From the NCBI GenBank assembly GCA_039649115.1, contig JBBWZQ010000363.1, positions 1 to 25,490 of the forward strand: DNA of 25,490 bases, given 5' to 3'. The notes under the pieces are model-generated. The model ran no database searches, was not told where the DNA came from, and saw nothing but the letters and a program-made list of their open reading frames with translations. Below are positions 13,576-21,259 of this stretch, piece by piece (the first letter of the stretch is position 1; the number at the start of each line of letters is the position of its first letter). A program made the position numbers and the translations under genes. The DNA comes from DATEJJ01 sp039649115 (GTDB lineage Bacteria > Actinomycetota > Actinomycetes > Mycobacteriales > Micromonosporaceae).

Positions 13576-15252
13576 CTAGTCGCGGGTCAGCTTGCGGTAG
13601 GTGACCCGGTGTGGCCGGGCCGCCTCCGCGCCGAGCCGGTCGACCTTGTTCTTCTCGTACGCCTCGAAGTTGCCCTCGAACCAGAACCACCGCGACGGAT
13701 CGTCGTCCTCGCCCTCCCAGGACAGGATGTGCGTGGCGACCCGGTCGAGGAACATCCGGTCGTGCGAGATGACCACCGCGCACCCCGGGAAGTCCAGCAG
13801 CGCGTTCTCCAGGCTGGACAGCGTCTCCACGTCCAGGTCGTTGGTCGGCTCGTCGAGCAGCAGCACGTTGCCGCCGATCTTCAGGGTGAGCGCCAGGTTG
13901 AGCCGGTTGCGCTCGCCGCCGGACAGCACGCCGGTCGGCTTCTGCTGGTCCGGCCCCTTGAACCCGAAGGCCGCGACGTACGCGCGGGAGGGCATCTCGA
14001 CCTTGCCCACCATCAGGTGGTCCAGGCCGTCCGAGACGATCTCCCAGACCGTCTTGGTCGGGTCCAGGGCGGACCGGGCCTGGTCCACATAGGACAGTTT
14101 CACGGTCTCGCCGACCCGGACGCCGCCGCTGTCCGGCTGCTCCAGGCCCACGATGGTCTTGAACAGCGTGGTCTTGCCCACGCCGTTGGGCCCGATGATG
14201 CCGACGATGCCGTTGCGCGGCAGCGAGAACGACAGGTCCTTGATCAGCACCCGGTCGCCGAAGCCCTTGGTGAGGTGCGCCGCCTCGATCACGGTGTTGC
14301 CCAGCCGCGGGCCCGGCGGGATCTGGATCTCCTCGAAGTCCAGCTTCCGGGTCTTCTCCGCCTCGCTGGCCATCTCGTCGTAGCGCTGCAGCCGCGCCTT
14401 GGACTTGGCCTGGCGCGCCTTGGGGTTGGAGCGCACCCAGTCCAGCTCGTCGGTCAGCCGCTTCTGCAGCTTGGCGTCCTTGCGGCCCTGCACCGCCAGC
14501 CGCTCGGCCTTCTTCTGCAGGTACGTCGAGTAGTTGCCCTCGTACGGGTAGGTGCGGCCACGGTCGATCTCCAGGATCCACTGCGCCACGTTGTCCAGGA
14601 AGTACCGGTCGTGGGTGATCGCGACCACCGTGCCGGCGTACTTGGCGAGGTGCTGCTCCAGCCACTGCACGCTCTCCGCGTCCAGGTGGTTGGTTGGCTC
14701 GTCGAGCAGCAGCAGGTCGGGCTGTTCGAGCAGGAGCCGGCACAGCGCCACGCGGCGGCGCTCGCCGCCGGAGAGCTGGGTGACGTCGGCGTCGGGCGGC
14801 GGGCAGCGCAGCGCGTCCATGGCCAGTTCGAGCTTGGAGTCGATGTCCCAGGCGTCGGCGTGGTCCAGCTCCTCCTGCAGCTTGCCCATCTCGTCCATCA
14901 GCGCGTCGGAGTAGTCCGTCGCCATCTGCTCGGCGATCTTGTTGAACCGCTCCAGCCTGGCCTTGGTCTCCGCGACCGCCTCTTCGATGTTGCCCAGCAC
15001 GTTCTTGGCGTCGTTGAGCGGCGGCTCCTGGGCGAGCAGGCCGACGGTGTACCCGGGCATGAGGCGCGCCTCGCCGTTGCTCGGCCGGTCGTCGCCGGCC
15101 ATGATCCGCAGCAGGCTGGACTTGCCCGCGCCGTTCGGCCCGACTACGCCGATCTTGGCACCGGGCAGGAAGTTGAGGGTGACGTTGTCCAGGACAACCT
15201 TGTCACCGTGCGCCTTGCGGGCCTTCTCAAGCGTGTAGATGAACTGGGCCAC
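13576..15252 (-). CDS. ettA: Energy-dependent translational throttle protein EttA (ABC-F ATPase)
   Basis: A 558-aa ABC-F protein with two ATPase domains and no membrane segments; it acts at the ribosomal E site and links translation to ATP/ADP levels. Domain 1 has Walker A GPNGAGKS (38-45, K44), signature LSGGERRR (160-167) and Walker B LLLLDEPTNHLD ending at D191. The interdomain linker is basic (KKAERLAVQGRKDAKLQKRL, then NPKARQAKSKARLQRYDEM). Domain 2 has Walker A GPNGVGKT (354-361, K360), signature LSGGERNR (S444) and DEPTNDLD. The length and the arm between domains match EttA more than antibiotic-resistance ABC-F proteins. The M. tuberculosis orthologue is Rv2477c. The start is GTG 15252, with GGAGG 11 bases upstream. 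It is followed two bases after its stop by the thioesterase gene. Confidence 0.96.
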   Translation of the reverse strand: MAQFIYTLEKARKAHGDKVVLDNVTLNFLPGAKIGVVGPNGAGKSSLLRIMAGDDRPSNGEARLMPGYTVGLLAQEPPLNDAKNVLGNIEEAVAETKARLERFNKIAEQMATDYSDALMDEMGKLQEELDHADAWDIDSKLELAMDALRCPPPDADVTQLSGGERRRVALCRLLLEQPDLLLLDEPTNHLDAESVQWLEQHLAKYAGTVVAITHDRYFLDNVAQWILEIDRGRTYPYEGNYSTYLQKKAERLAVQGRKDAKLQKRLTDELDWVRSNPKARQAKSKARLQRYDEMASEAEKTRKLDFEEIQIPPGPRLGNTVIEAAHLTKGFGDRVLIKDLSFSLPRNGIVGIIGPNGVGKTTLFKTIVGLEQPDSGGVRVGETVKLSYVDQARSALDPTKTVWEIVSDGLDHLMVGKVEMPSRAYVAAFGFKGPDQQKPTGVLSGGERNRLNLALTLKIGGNVLLLDEPTNDLDVETLSSLENALLDFPGCAVVISHDRMFLDRVATHILSWEGEDDDPSRWFWFEGNFEAYEKNKVDRLGAEAARPHRVTYRKLTRD

Positions 15253-15283
15253 GGGGTGCCCTACCTCCGAAACTACGGGTGAT

Positions 15284-15339
15284 GTCCGGTCAATCCTTCC
15301 AGGCCGGCGCGGCAGCGCCCACCCGGGGCCGTCCGGTCA
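15284..15339. repeat. 9-bp direct repeat upstream of ettA
   Basis: GTCCGGTCA occurs exactly at 15284-15292 and 15331-15339, 47 bp apart, in the 84-bp gap between ettA and the membrane-anchored gene. The second copy ends in that gene's stop codon (TCA on the plus strand). A related TGTCCGGTC occurs near 15952, upstream of otsA. It may be chance in a GC-rich genome or a regulator site. Confidence 0.3.
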
Positions 15340-15915
15340 GCCCGCCCGGCTGGTGACCGCCGGCTCCGGTTTGCTCCGGGTGCCGTGGATCTCCTTGACG
15401 AGCTGGCCGGTGGAGACGAAGTAGCGGGTCGTCCCCTTCGGGTCGACGTTGGTCGCCACGTACCCGCCGGCCACGTCGGGGTCCTTCGCGACCGTGTCGA
15501 GGAACAGCGCGTTGGTACCTTCGGCCAGGGCTTCTCCTGGTGGTCCGAGGTGTCCCTGGTAGTAGAGCGCGCCGCCCGGGTCCTGGCAGATCCACACCTC
15601 CGACTGGGCGGTACGCAGGTACAACAGCTCGAGGAGCGGGGTGATTTTGGCCACCGCCTCGGTGTGCTTCGGGCACTCCCGCCCGGCCGCGGACCGGGTC
15701 GCGACGGCGCTCGGGGTGCCGCTCGCGGGCGCCGGGCCGGGCGGGTCCGCGGTGGTCGGGTCCGGCGCCGGGGAGCTGGTGTGCGCGCTGGCCGCCGCGT
15801 GGTGCTGCTTCTGCCGCTGCGCGGCCAGCCACCCGCCGCTGCCCCCGATGATCGCGAGGAACACCATCGCGAGCAGCACCTGCAGCACCCCCACGCCGCC
15901 TCGCGCTCCGCTCAC
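15337..15915 (-). CDS. Single-pass membrane-anchored protein, function unknown
   Basis: A 192-aa protein. Residues 8-30 form a transmembrane or uncleaved signal-anchor helix (VGVLQVLLAMVFLAIIGGSG). About 50 residues rich in Ala, Ser, Thr and Pro follow, typical of an extracytoplasmic linker, then a compact C-terminal domain of about 110 residues. That domain has two cysteines, in RECPKHTEA and VWICQDPGG, which could form a disulphide, and strands such as ALYYQGHLG, GGYVATNVDPKGTTRYFVS and GQLVKEIHG. I do not recognise the domain. The start GTG 15915 is the best fit because it leaves a short cytoplasmic segment before the helix; there is no clear ribosome-binding site. It lies 84 bp upstream of ettA on the same strand and is divergent from otsA. 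Confidence 0.75.
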   Translation of the reverse strand: MSGARGGVGVLQVLLAMVFLAIIGGSGGWLAAQRQKQHHAAASAHTSSPAPDPTTADPPGPAPASGTPSAVATRSAAGRECPKHTEAVAKITPLLELLYLRTAQSEVWICQDPGGALYYQGHLGPPGEALAEGTNALFLDTVAKDPDVAGGYVATNVDPKGTTRYFVSTGQLVKEIHGTRSKPEPAVTSRAG

Positions 15916-16031
15916 AGTTGGCAGGATGTCACCGCCGCGCCACCGGCGACTGTCCGGTCTCGAATGTCCACCTTCCGGGCAGCCAAGTACGCTCAGTTTC
16001 TGGGCCAGGGTGGCCAGTCGGAGGGGTGTCC

Positions 16032-17504
16032 GTGGGTGAACTGAGCTCTTTCGTGGTAGTGGCCAACCGGCTGCCGGTCGACGAGGTCGCCGGCGCCGAC
16101 GACGGGCGCGACGACCCGGCACGGCTGGGCGAGGGCGGCGGGCGCAGCTGGCGGCGCAGCCCCGGCGGGCTGGTCACCGCGCTGCAGCCGGTACTGGCCG
16201 CGCAGCGGGGCACCTGGGTGGGCTGGACCGGACGGGCGGGCAAGCACGACGAGGAGCCGCCGGCCCCGTTCGAGCTGGACCGGATGACCCTGCGGCCGGT
16301 CAACCTCACCCACGATGACCTGGAGCGCTACTACGAGGGCTTCTCCAACTCCAGCCTGTGGCCGCTGTACCACGACGCGGTGGAGACCCCGCTGTACAAG
16401 CGCAGCTGGTGGGAGGCGTACCGGCGGGTCAACCAGCGCTTCGCGCAGGCCGCCGCCGAGCAGGCCGCCGAGAGCGCCACGGTCTGGGTGCAGGACTACC
16501 AGCTCCAGCTCGTACCGGCGATGCTCCGCGCGCTGCGCCCGGACCTCAAGATCGGCTTCTTCCTGCACATCCCGTTCCCGCCGGTGGAGCTGTTCATGCA
16601 GCTGCCCCGCCGGGCCGAGATCCTGCGCGGCCTGCTCGGCGCCGACCTGGTCGGGTTCCAGCGGCCGCTGGCCGCGCAGAACTTCCTCCGGCTCACCCGG
16701 CACCTGCTCGGGCTGCGACCGCGCGGCGCCGGGGTCGAGGTGGACGACCGCACGGTGCACGCCGCGGCGTTCCCGATCTCCATCGACGTGGCCGAGATCG
16801 AGGCGCTGGCCGCCAGCCCGCTGGTGCGCGCCCGGGCCGAGCAGATCCGGGCCGAGCTGGGCGACCCGAAGACCGTCATCCTGGGCGTGGACCGGCTGGA
16901 CTACACGAAAGGCATCGAGCAACGGTTCAAGGCGTTCCGTGAGCTTCTGTCGGAACAACGACTGTCCGTACCCGAGGCGGTCATGGTACAGGTGGCCACC
17001 CCCAGCCGCGAGCGGGTGGAGCACTACCAGCGACTTCGCCTCAAGGTCGAGCGCGAGGTCGGCCGGATCAACGGGGAGTACGGGCGCGTCGGCGTGCCGG
17101 CCGTGCACTACCTTCATCAGTCGTACAGTCGCAGTGAGCTCGTCGCGCTCTATTGTGCGGCTGACGTGATGATGGTTACTCCCCTGCGAGATGGCATGAA
17201 CTTGGTGGCCAAGGAGTACGTGGCGGCCCGGGTGGACCTCGGCGGCGCTCTCGTCCTCTCCGAATTCGCCGGCGCCGCCGGTGAGCTACGACAGGCATTT
17301 CTGTGCAACCCGCACGATCTGCAGGGCGTCAAGGACGCGCTGATGCGCGCGATCAACGTGGACGGGGCCGACGCGGCCAGGCGGATGCGAACCATGCGCC
17401 GGCACCTGCGCGCCCACGACGTCTCACACTGGGCCTCGTCCTTCCTGTCCGCACTCGGAGTACCCGCACCCTCCCTGAAGAACTCCGAGGAAAGAGCAGA
17501 GTGA
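16032..17504 (+). CDS. otsA: Alpha,alpha-trehalose-phosphate synthase (UDP-forming), GT20
   Basis: Cytosolic glycosyltransferase that joins UDP-glucose (or another NDP-glucose in actinobacteria) to glucose 6-phosphate, giving trehalose 6-phosphate. At 490 aa it is normal for OtsA. Visible family residues are VVVANRLPV near the start, RSPGGLVTAL, VGWTG, D155 in WVQDYQLQLVP, H179 in FLHIPFPP, R288 and K293 in GVDRLDYTKGI (equivalent to E. coli R262 and K267), and DGMNLVAKEYVA near the end. The frame is open upstream; GTG 16032 is chosen because GGAGGGG (16020-16026) lies five bases before it and the sequence starts GELSSFVVVANRLP. Its TGA overlaps the GTG of the otsB-GH15 gene by four bases (GTGA), so the two are translationally coupled. 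Confidence 0.97.
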   Translation: MGELSSFVVVANRLPVDEVAGADDGRDDPARLGEGGGRSWRRSPGGLVTALQPVLAAQRGTWVGWTGRAGKHDEEPPAPFELDRMTLRPVNLTHDDLERYYEGFSNSSLWPLYHDAVETPLYKRSWWEAYRRVNQRFAQAAAEQAAESATVWVQDYQLQLVPAMLRALRPDLKIGFFLHIPFPPVELFMQLPRRAEILRGLLGADLVGFQRPLAAQNFLRLTRHLLGLRPRGAGVEVDDRTVHAAAFPISIDVAEIEALAASPLVRARAEQIRAELGDPKTVILGVDRLDYTKGIEQRFKAFRELLSEQRLSVPEAVMVQVATPSRERVEHYQRLRLKVEREVGRINGEYGRVGVPAVHYLHQSYSRSELVALYCAADVMMVTPLRDGMNLVAKEYVAARVDLGGALVLSEFAGAAGELRQAFLCNPHDLQGVKDALMRAINVDGADAARRMRTMRRHLRAHDVSHWASSFLSALGVPAPSLKNSEERAE

Positions 17505-20068
17505 CCGACCGGATCTACCCCACGCTGCGCGCGGCGGTGGGGCTCATCGCGCGCGTCCCGCAACTCCTGGTCGCCTGTGACTACGACGGCACGCTCGCGC
17601 CGACCGTGATCGACCCGACCGAGGCGGTACCGCTTCCGGAGGCGGTCGCCGCGGTCCGCGCGCTGGCCGCCCTGCCGCAGACCACGGTCGCGGTCGTGTC
17701 CGGGCGCGCCCTGCGCGACCTGGCCACCCTGTCCCGCCTGCCCAGCGAGGTGCACCTGGTCGGGAGCCACGGCTCCGAGTTCGACATCGGCTTCGTGCAG
17801 CGGCTGGCGCCGGAGCTGATCGAGCTGCGCACCCGGCTGCAGCACGCCGTGGAGGACATCGTCCGGGGGCATCCGGACGTGCGCCTGGAGCCGAAGCCGG
17901 CCAGCATCGCGGTGCACGTACGGACGGCCGATCCGGCCGAGGCCGAGGATGTGCTGGAGGCGCTGCGCGCCGGGCCGGCCAGCTGGCCGGAGATCCACGT
18001 GACCGCCGGCAAGCAGGTCACCGAGCTGCTGGTGATGCCGACGAACAAGGGCACCGCGATCGACGCGCTGCGCATGCAGCTGTCCGCGAGCGCGGTGCTG
18101 TTCATGGGCGACGACGTGTCCGACGAGAAGGCGTTCGCGCACCTGCACGGGCCCGACGTGGGCATCAAGATCGGCCCGGGCGGTACGCGGGCCGCGTACC
18201 GGGTGGACGAGCCGATCGACGCCGTGCGGGTGCTCGCGTACCTGCTGGACACCAGGCGCAACTGGCTGTACGGCGAGCGGTCGGTGCCCATCGAGCGGCA
18301 CTCCATGCTCGCCAACGGCCGCACCGTCGCCCTGGTCGCCCCCGACTCGACGGTCAGCTGGCTGTGCCACCCCGATCCGGACTCCTCCGCGGTCTTCGCC
18401 GAGCTGCTCGGCGGTACCTCCGCCGGCCACTTCCGGGTGCGTCCGGCCGGCCGGGACGGCATGCCGCTGGGCCAGCGGTACCGGCCGGGCACGATGAGCG
18501 TGGAGACGCGCTGGTCCGGCCTCACGGTGACGGACTGGCTGGACCGCGGGGTACCGCCGGGCGACGCGGTGGACGCGCCGGAGTGGACGACGCTGGTGCG
18601 GATGCTCACCGGGACCACCCGGGCCCACGTCGAGTTCTGCCCCCGGCCCGAGTACGGCCAGGTGCACATCAGCCTCCAGCCGCTGGGCGACGGCCTGCTC
18701 GTGCTGGGCTCCAACGAGCCGATCTCGCTGTACTCGCCCGGCGTGGACTGGGAGATCTCCAACGACGGCAGCAACGACACCGCCCAGGCGGAGATCGACC
18801 TGACCCGCATGGGCGGCCGGTGCGAGCTGGAGCTGCGCTGCGGGTCGCAGAGCCTGCAGCCGCCGGCCGAGCCGCTGGACGCGCGCCAGGCGCGGGTGGA
18901 GCGCGGGTGGAAGGACTGGGCCGGCGCGCTGCGGCTGCCCGCGGTCGCGCGCGACCTCGTGCTGCGCAGCGCGCTGACCCTGCGCGGCCTGCACCACACG
19001 CCGAGCGGCTCGCTGATCGCCGCGGCGACCACGTCGCTGCCCGAGGAGATGGGCGGCATCCGCAACTGGGACTACCGGTACTGCTGGCTGCGGGACGGCG
19101 CGATGTCCGCGCGGGCCCTGGTCGACCTCGGCTCGCTCGCCGAGGCGGAGTCCTTCCTGGCCTGGGTGGACCGCTGCGTGGAGCGCACCGGCGGGCACCC
19201 GGAGCGGCTGCACCCGCTGTACACCGTCGGCGGGCTGGACCTCGGCCCGGAGGCGGTCATCGACACGCTGCCCGGGTACGCCGGCTCCCGGCCGGTGCGC
19301 ATCGGCAACGCGGCCAACCGGCAGCTGCAGCTGGACGTGTTCGGACCGATCGCCGACCTGATCGCCGCCGTCGTGGACAGCCGGGGCCGGCTGTACCCGC
19401 AGGAGTGGCGGGTGCTCGTCGCGATGGTCGAGGCCGTCGAGCGGCGCTGGCACGAGCCGGACCACGGGCTCTGGGAGGCCCGGCTGCCACCCCGCCACCA
19501 CGTGTACTCCAAGGTGATGTGCTGGCTCACCGTGGACCGGGCCATCAAGATCGCCGAAGACTTCGACGGCGGGGTACGGGAGGGCTGGCGGGACCTGCGC
19601 GACCGGGTCGGCGCCAACGTCCTGGAGCACGGCTGGCACGAGACGGCCGGCGCGTACACCGTGGCCTACGGGGTGCGGGACATGGACGCGTCCTCGCTGT
19701 GGATCGGCCTGTCCGGCCTGCTGCCCAACGAGGACCCGCGGTTCCTGGCCACCGTGCTCGCGATCGAGGCGGACCTGCGCAGCGGGCCGACGGTCTACCG
19801 GTACAAGTGGGACGACGGGCTGCCCGGGCGGGAGGGCGGCTTCCACATCTGCGCGGCCTGGATGATCGAGGCGTACCTGCGCACCGGCCGCCGGGCGGAC
19901 GCGGAGGAGCTGTTCGAGCAGATGCTCGACTGTGCCGGACCGACCGGGCTGCTGCCCGAGCAGTACGACCCGGAGTCCGAGCGGGGGCTGGGCAACCATC
20001 CCCAGGCGTACAGCCATCTGGGTCTGATCCGGTGCGCCCTACTCCTCGACGGGACCCTCAAGGTCTAG
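17501..20068 (+). CDS. otsB: Fusion of trehalose-6-phosphate phosphatase (OtsB, HAD) and GH15 glycoside hydrolase
   Basis: An 855-aa two-domain cytosolic protein. Residues 1 to about 250 are an OtsB phosphatase: DYDGT at 27-31 (D27 nucleophile, D29 acid/base), VVSGR, TNKG with the motif III lysine, and GDDVSDE from residue 203. It would turn trehalose 6-phosphate into trehalose. From about residue 263 to the end is a GH15 domain: PIERHSMLANGRTVALV starts the N-terminal beta-sandwich, EEMGGIRNWDYRYCWLRDG is the GH15 signature of the (alpha/alpha)6 barrel, and both expected catalytic glutamates are present (E659 in GLWEAR and E820 in LPEQYDP). GH15 contains glucoamylases and actinobacterial trehalases, and the specificity is not decided by what I can see. 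The start GTG 17501 overlaps the otsA stop. The last 30 bp overlap the convergent corrinoid gene. Confidence 0.94.
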   Translation: MTDRIYPTLRAAVGLIARVPQLLVACDYDGTLAPTVIDPTEAVPLPEAVAAVRALAALPQTTVAVVSGRALRDLATLSRLPSEVHLVGSHGSEFDIGFVQRLAPELIELRTRLQHAVEDIVRGHPDVRLEPKPASIAVHVRTADPAEAEDVLEALRAGPASWPEIHVTAGKQVTELLVMPTNKGTAIDALRMQLSASAVLFMGDDVSDEKAFAHLHGPDVGIKIGPGGTRAAYRVDEPIDAVRVLAYLLDTRRNWLYGERSVPIERHSMLANGRTVALVAPDSTVSWLCHPDPDSSAVFAELLGGTSAGHFRVRPAGRDGMPLGQRYRPGTMSVETRWSGLTVTDWLDRGVPPGDAVDAPEWTTLVRMLTGTTRAHVEFCPRPEYGQVHISLQPLGDGLLVLGSNEPISLYSPGVDWEISNDGSNDTAQAEIDLTRMGGRCELELRCGSQSLQPPAEPLDARQARVERGWKDWAGALRLPAVARDLVLRSALTLRGLHHTPSGSLIAAATTSLPEEMGGIRNWDYRYCWLRDGAMSARALVDLGSLAEAESFLAWVDRCVERTGGHPERLHPLYTVGGLDLGPEAVIDTLPGYAGSRPVRIGNAANRQLQLDVFGPIADLIAAVVDSRGRLYPQEWRVLVAMVEAVERRWHEPDHGLWEARLPPRHHVYSKVMCWLTVDRAIKIAEDFDGGVREGWRDLRDRVGANVLEHGWHETAGAYTVAYGVRDMDASSLWIGLSGLLPNEDPRFLATVLAIEADLRSGPTVYRYKWDDGLPGREGGFHICAAWMIEAYLRTGRRADAEELFEQMLDCAGPTGLLPEQYDPESERGLGNHPQAYSHLGLIRCALLLDGTLKV

Positions 20069-21259
20069 GACTCCGACCACCTCGCCGATCACGATCACGA
20101 CCGGCGGGCGCAGGCCGGCCGCGCGTACCGCCGCGACGATGCCGCCCAGCGGGGCCTGGACGACCTGCTGGCCCGGCGTCGTGCCGTGCCGGACCACGGC
20201 GACCGGGGTCTGCGCCGGCCGGCCCTCGCGCAGCAGCACCTCCGCGATCGCGGGCAGGTTCGCCAGGCCCATGAGCACGCAGACGGTACCGCGCAGGCGC
20301 GCCACGGCCGGCCAGTCGACGAGACTGGTCGGGTCGTCCGGCGGCAGGTGCCCGGAGACCACGACGAACTCGTGCGCCACGCCCCGGTGCGTGATCGGGA
20401 TGCCGGCCGCGGCGGGTACCGCCAGCGCGCTCGTCACGCCCGGCACCACGGTCACCGGTACGCCCGCCGCGGCGCAGGCGAGTACCTCCTCGCCGCCGCG
20501 GCCGAAGACGTACGGGTCGCCACCCTTGAGGCGGACCACGAACCGGCCCGACCGGGCCCGGTCCACGAGGATCCGGTTGATCTCCTCCTGGGCCCGGCTC
20601 TGGCCGTGCGGGATCTTGGACGCGTCGACCAGCTCCACCTCGGCGCGCAACTCGTCCAGCAGCAGGCCGGGCGCCAGCCGGTCGACGACGACGACATCGG
20701 CGGCCAGCAGCAGCCGGCGCCCCTTGACGGTGATCAGCTCGGGATCGCCCGGTCCCGCGCCGATCAACGCCACGGACCCCGCCATACCCGACGGAAAGGC
20801 GGCGGCGGGGGAAGCGAGGTGTGCCCGGACCCAGTCGCGCACCGCGACCGCCCGGCGCGGGTCACCGCCGCCCAGCACCGCGACGGTCACCGGGCCGTGC
20901 CGGGTCACCGCGGGCGTCCAGGCGGTGGCCGCGTGCCGGTCGTCGGCCCGTACGCAGAACACCCTGCGCTCCGCCGCCGCCGCGCTCACCGAGGCCGCCG
21001 CGAGCCGGTCGTCCACCGCGGCCTGCACCAGCCAGGCTCCGTCCACATCGGACGGTACGAACGCGCGCCGCTCCCAGTGCAGCCGGCCCTCGTCGGCCAG
21101 GGCGCGCAGGGCCGGGGTCACCTCCGGCGCGACCAGTACCACCCGGGCGTCCGCGGCGAGCAACGCCGGTACCCGCCGGGTGGCCACCGTTCCGCCGCCG
21201 ACGACCAGCACCCGCTTGCCCGCCAGCAGCAGCCCCAGCGGGTACGGGTCGGCACTCAC
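20039..21259 (-). CDS. cobA: Fused precorrin-2 dehydrogenase / uroporphyrinogen-III C-methyltransferase (CysG-like)
   Basis: A 406-aa cytosolic enzyme of sirohaem and cobalamin synthesis. Residues 1 to about 155 are an NAD-binding precorrin-2 dehydrogenase domain: VLVVGGGTVATRR at 17-29 is the Rossmann loop, followed by FCVRADDRHAATAWTPAV. This part is shorter than in E. coli CysG. From about 163 is the SUMT domain: GAGPGDPELITVKG (from G167), VRLKGGDPYVFGRGGEE, and GVTSALAVPAAAGIPITHRG; it methylates uroporphyrinogen III twice with S-adenosylmethionine. Whether the N-terminal domain also inserts iron is not visible. The start GTG 21259 overlaps the TGA of cobT by four bases (GTGA), a coupled pair. 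Its final codons overlap the 3' end of the otsB-GH15 gene on the other strand. Confidence 0.92.
   Translation of the reverse strand: MSADPYPLGLLLAGKRVLVVGGGTVATRRVPALLAADARVVLVAPEVTPALRALADEGRLHWERRAFVPSDVDGAWLVQAAVDDRLAAASVSAAAAERRVFCVRADDRHAATAWTPAVTRHGPVTVAVLGGGDPRRAVAVRDWVRAHLASPAAAFPSGMAGSVALIGAGPGDPELITVKGRRLLLAADVVVVDRLAPGLLLDELRAEVELVDASKIPHGQSRAQEEINRILVDRARSGRFVVRLKGGDPYVFGRGGEEVLACAAAGVPVTVVPGVTSALAVPAAAGIPITHRGVAHEFVVVSGHLPPDDPTSLVDWPAVARLRGTVCVLMGLANLPAIAEVLLREGRPAQTPVAVVRHGTTPGQQVVQAPLGGIVAAVRAAGLRPPVVIVIGEVVGVLDLEGPVEE

Noticed and set aside
13609..15282. A 557-codon open frame antisense to ettA
   Set aside because: Its product is Val/Leu/Arg/Gln/His-rich with no family features, and it mirrors the highly conserved EttA codons. 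Long antisense frames are expected where third positions are nearly all G or C.
17150..20017. A 955-codon antisense frame opposite otsA and otsB-GH15
   Set aside because: Same compositional artefact; both sense genes carry full catalytic motifs.
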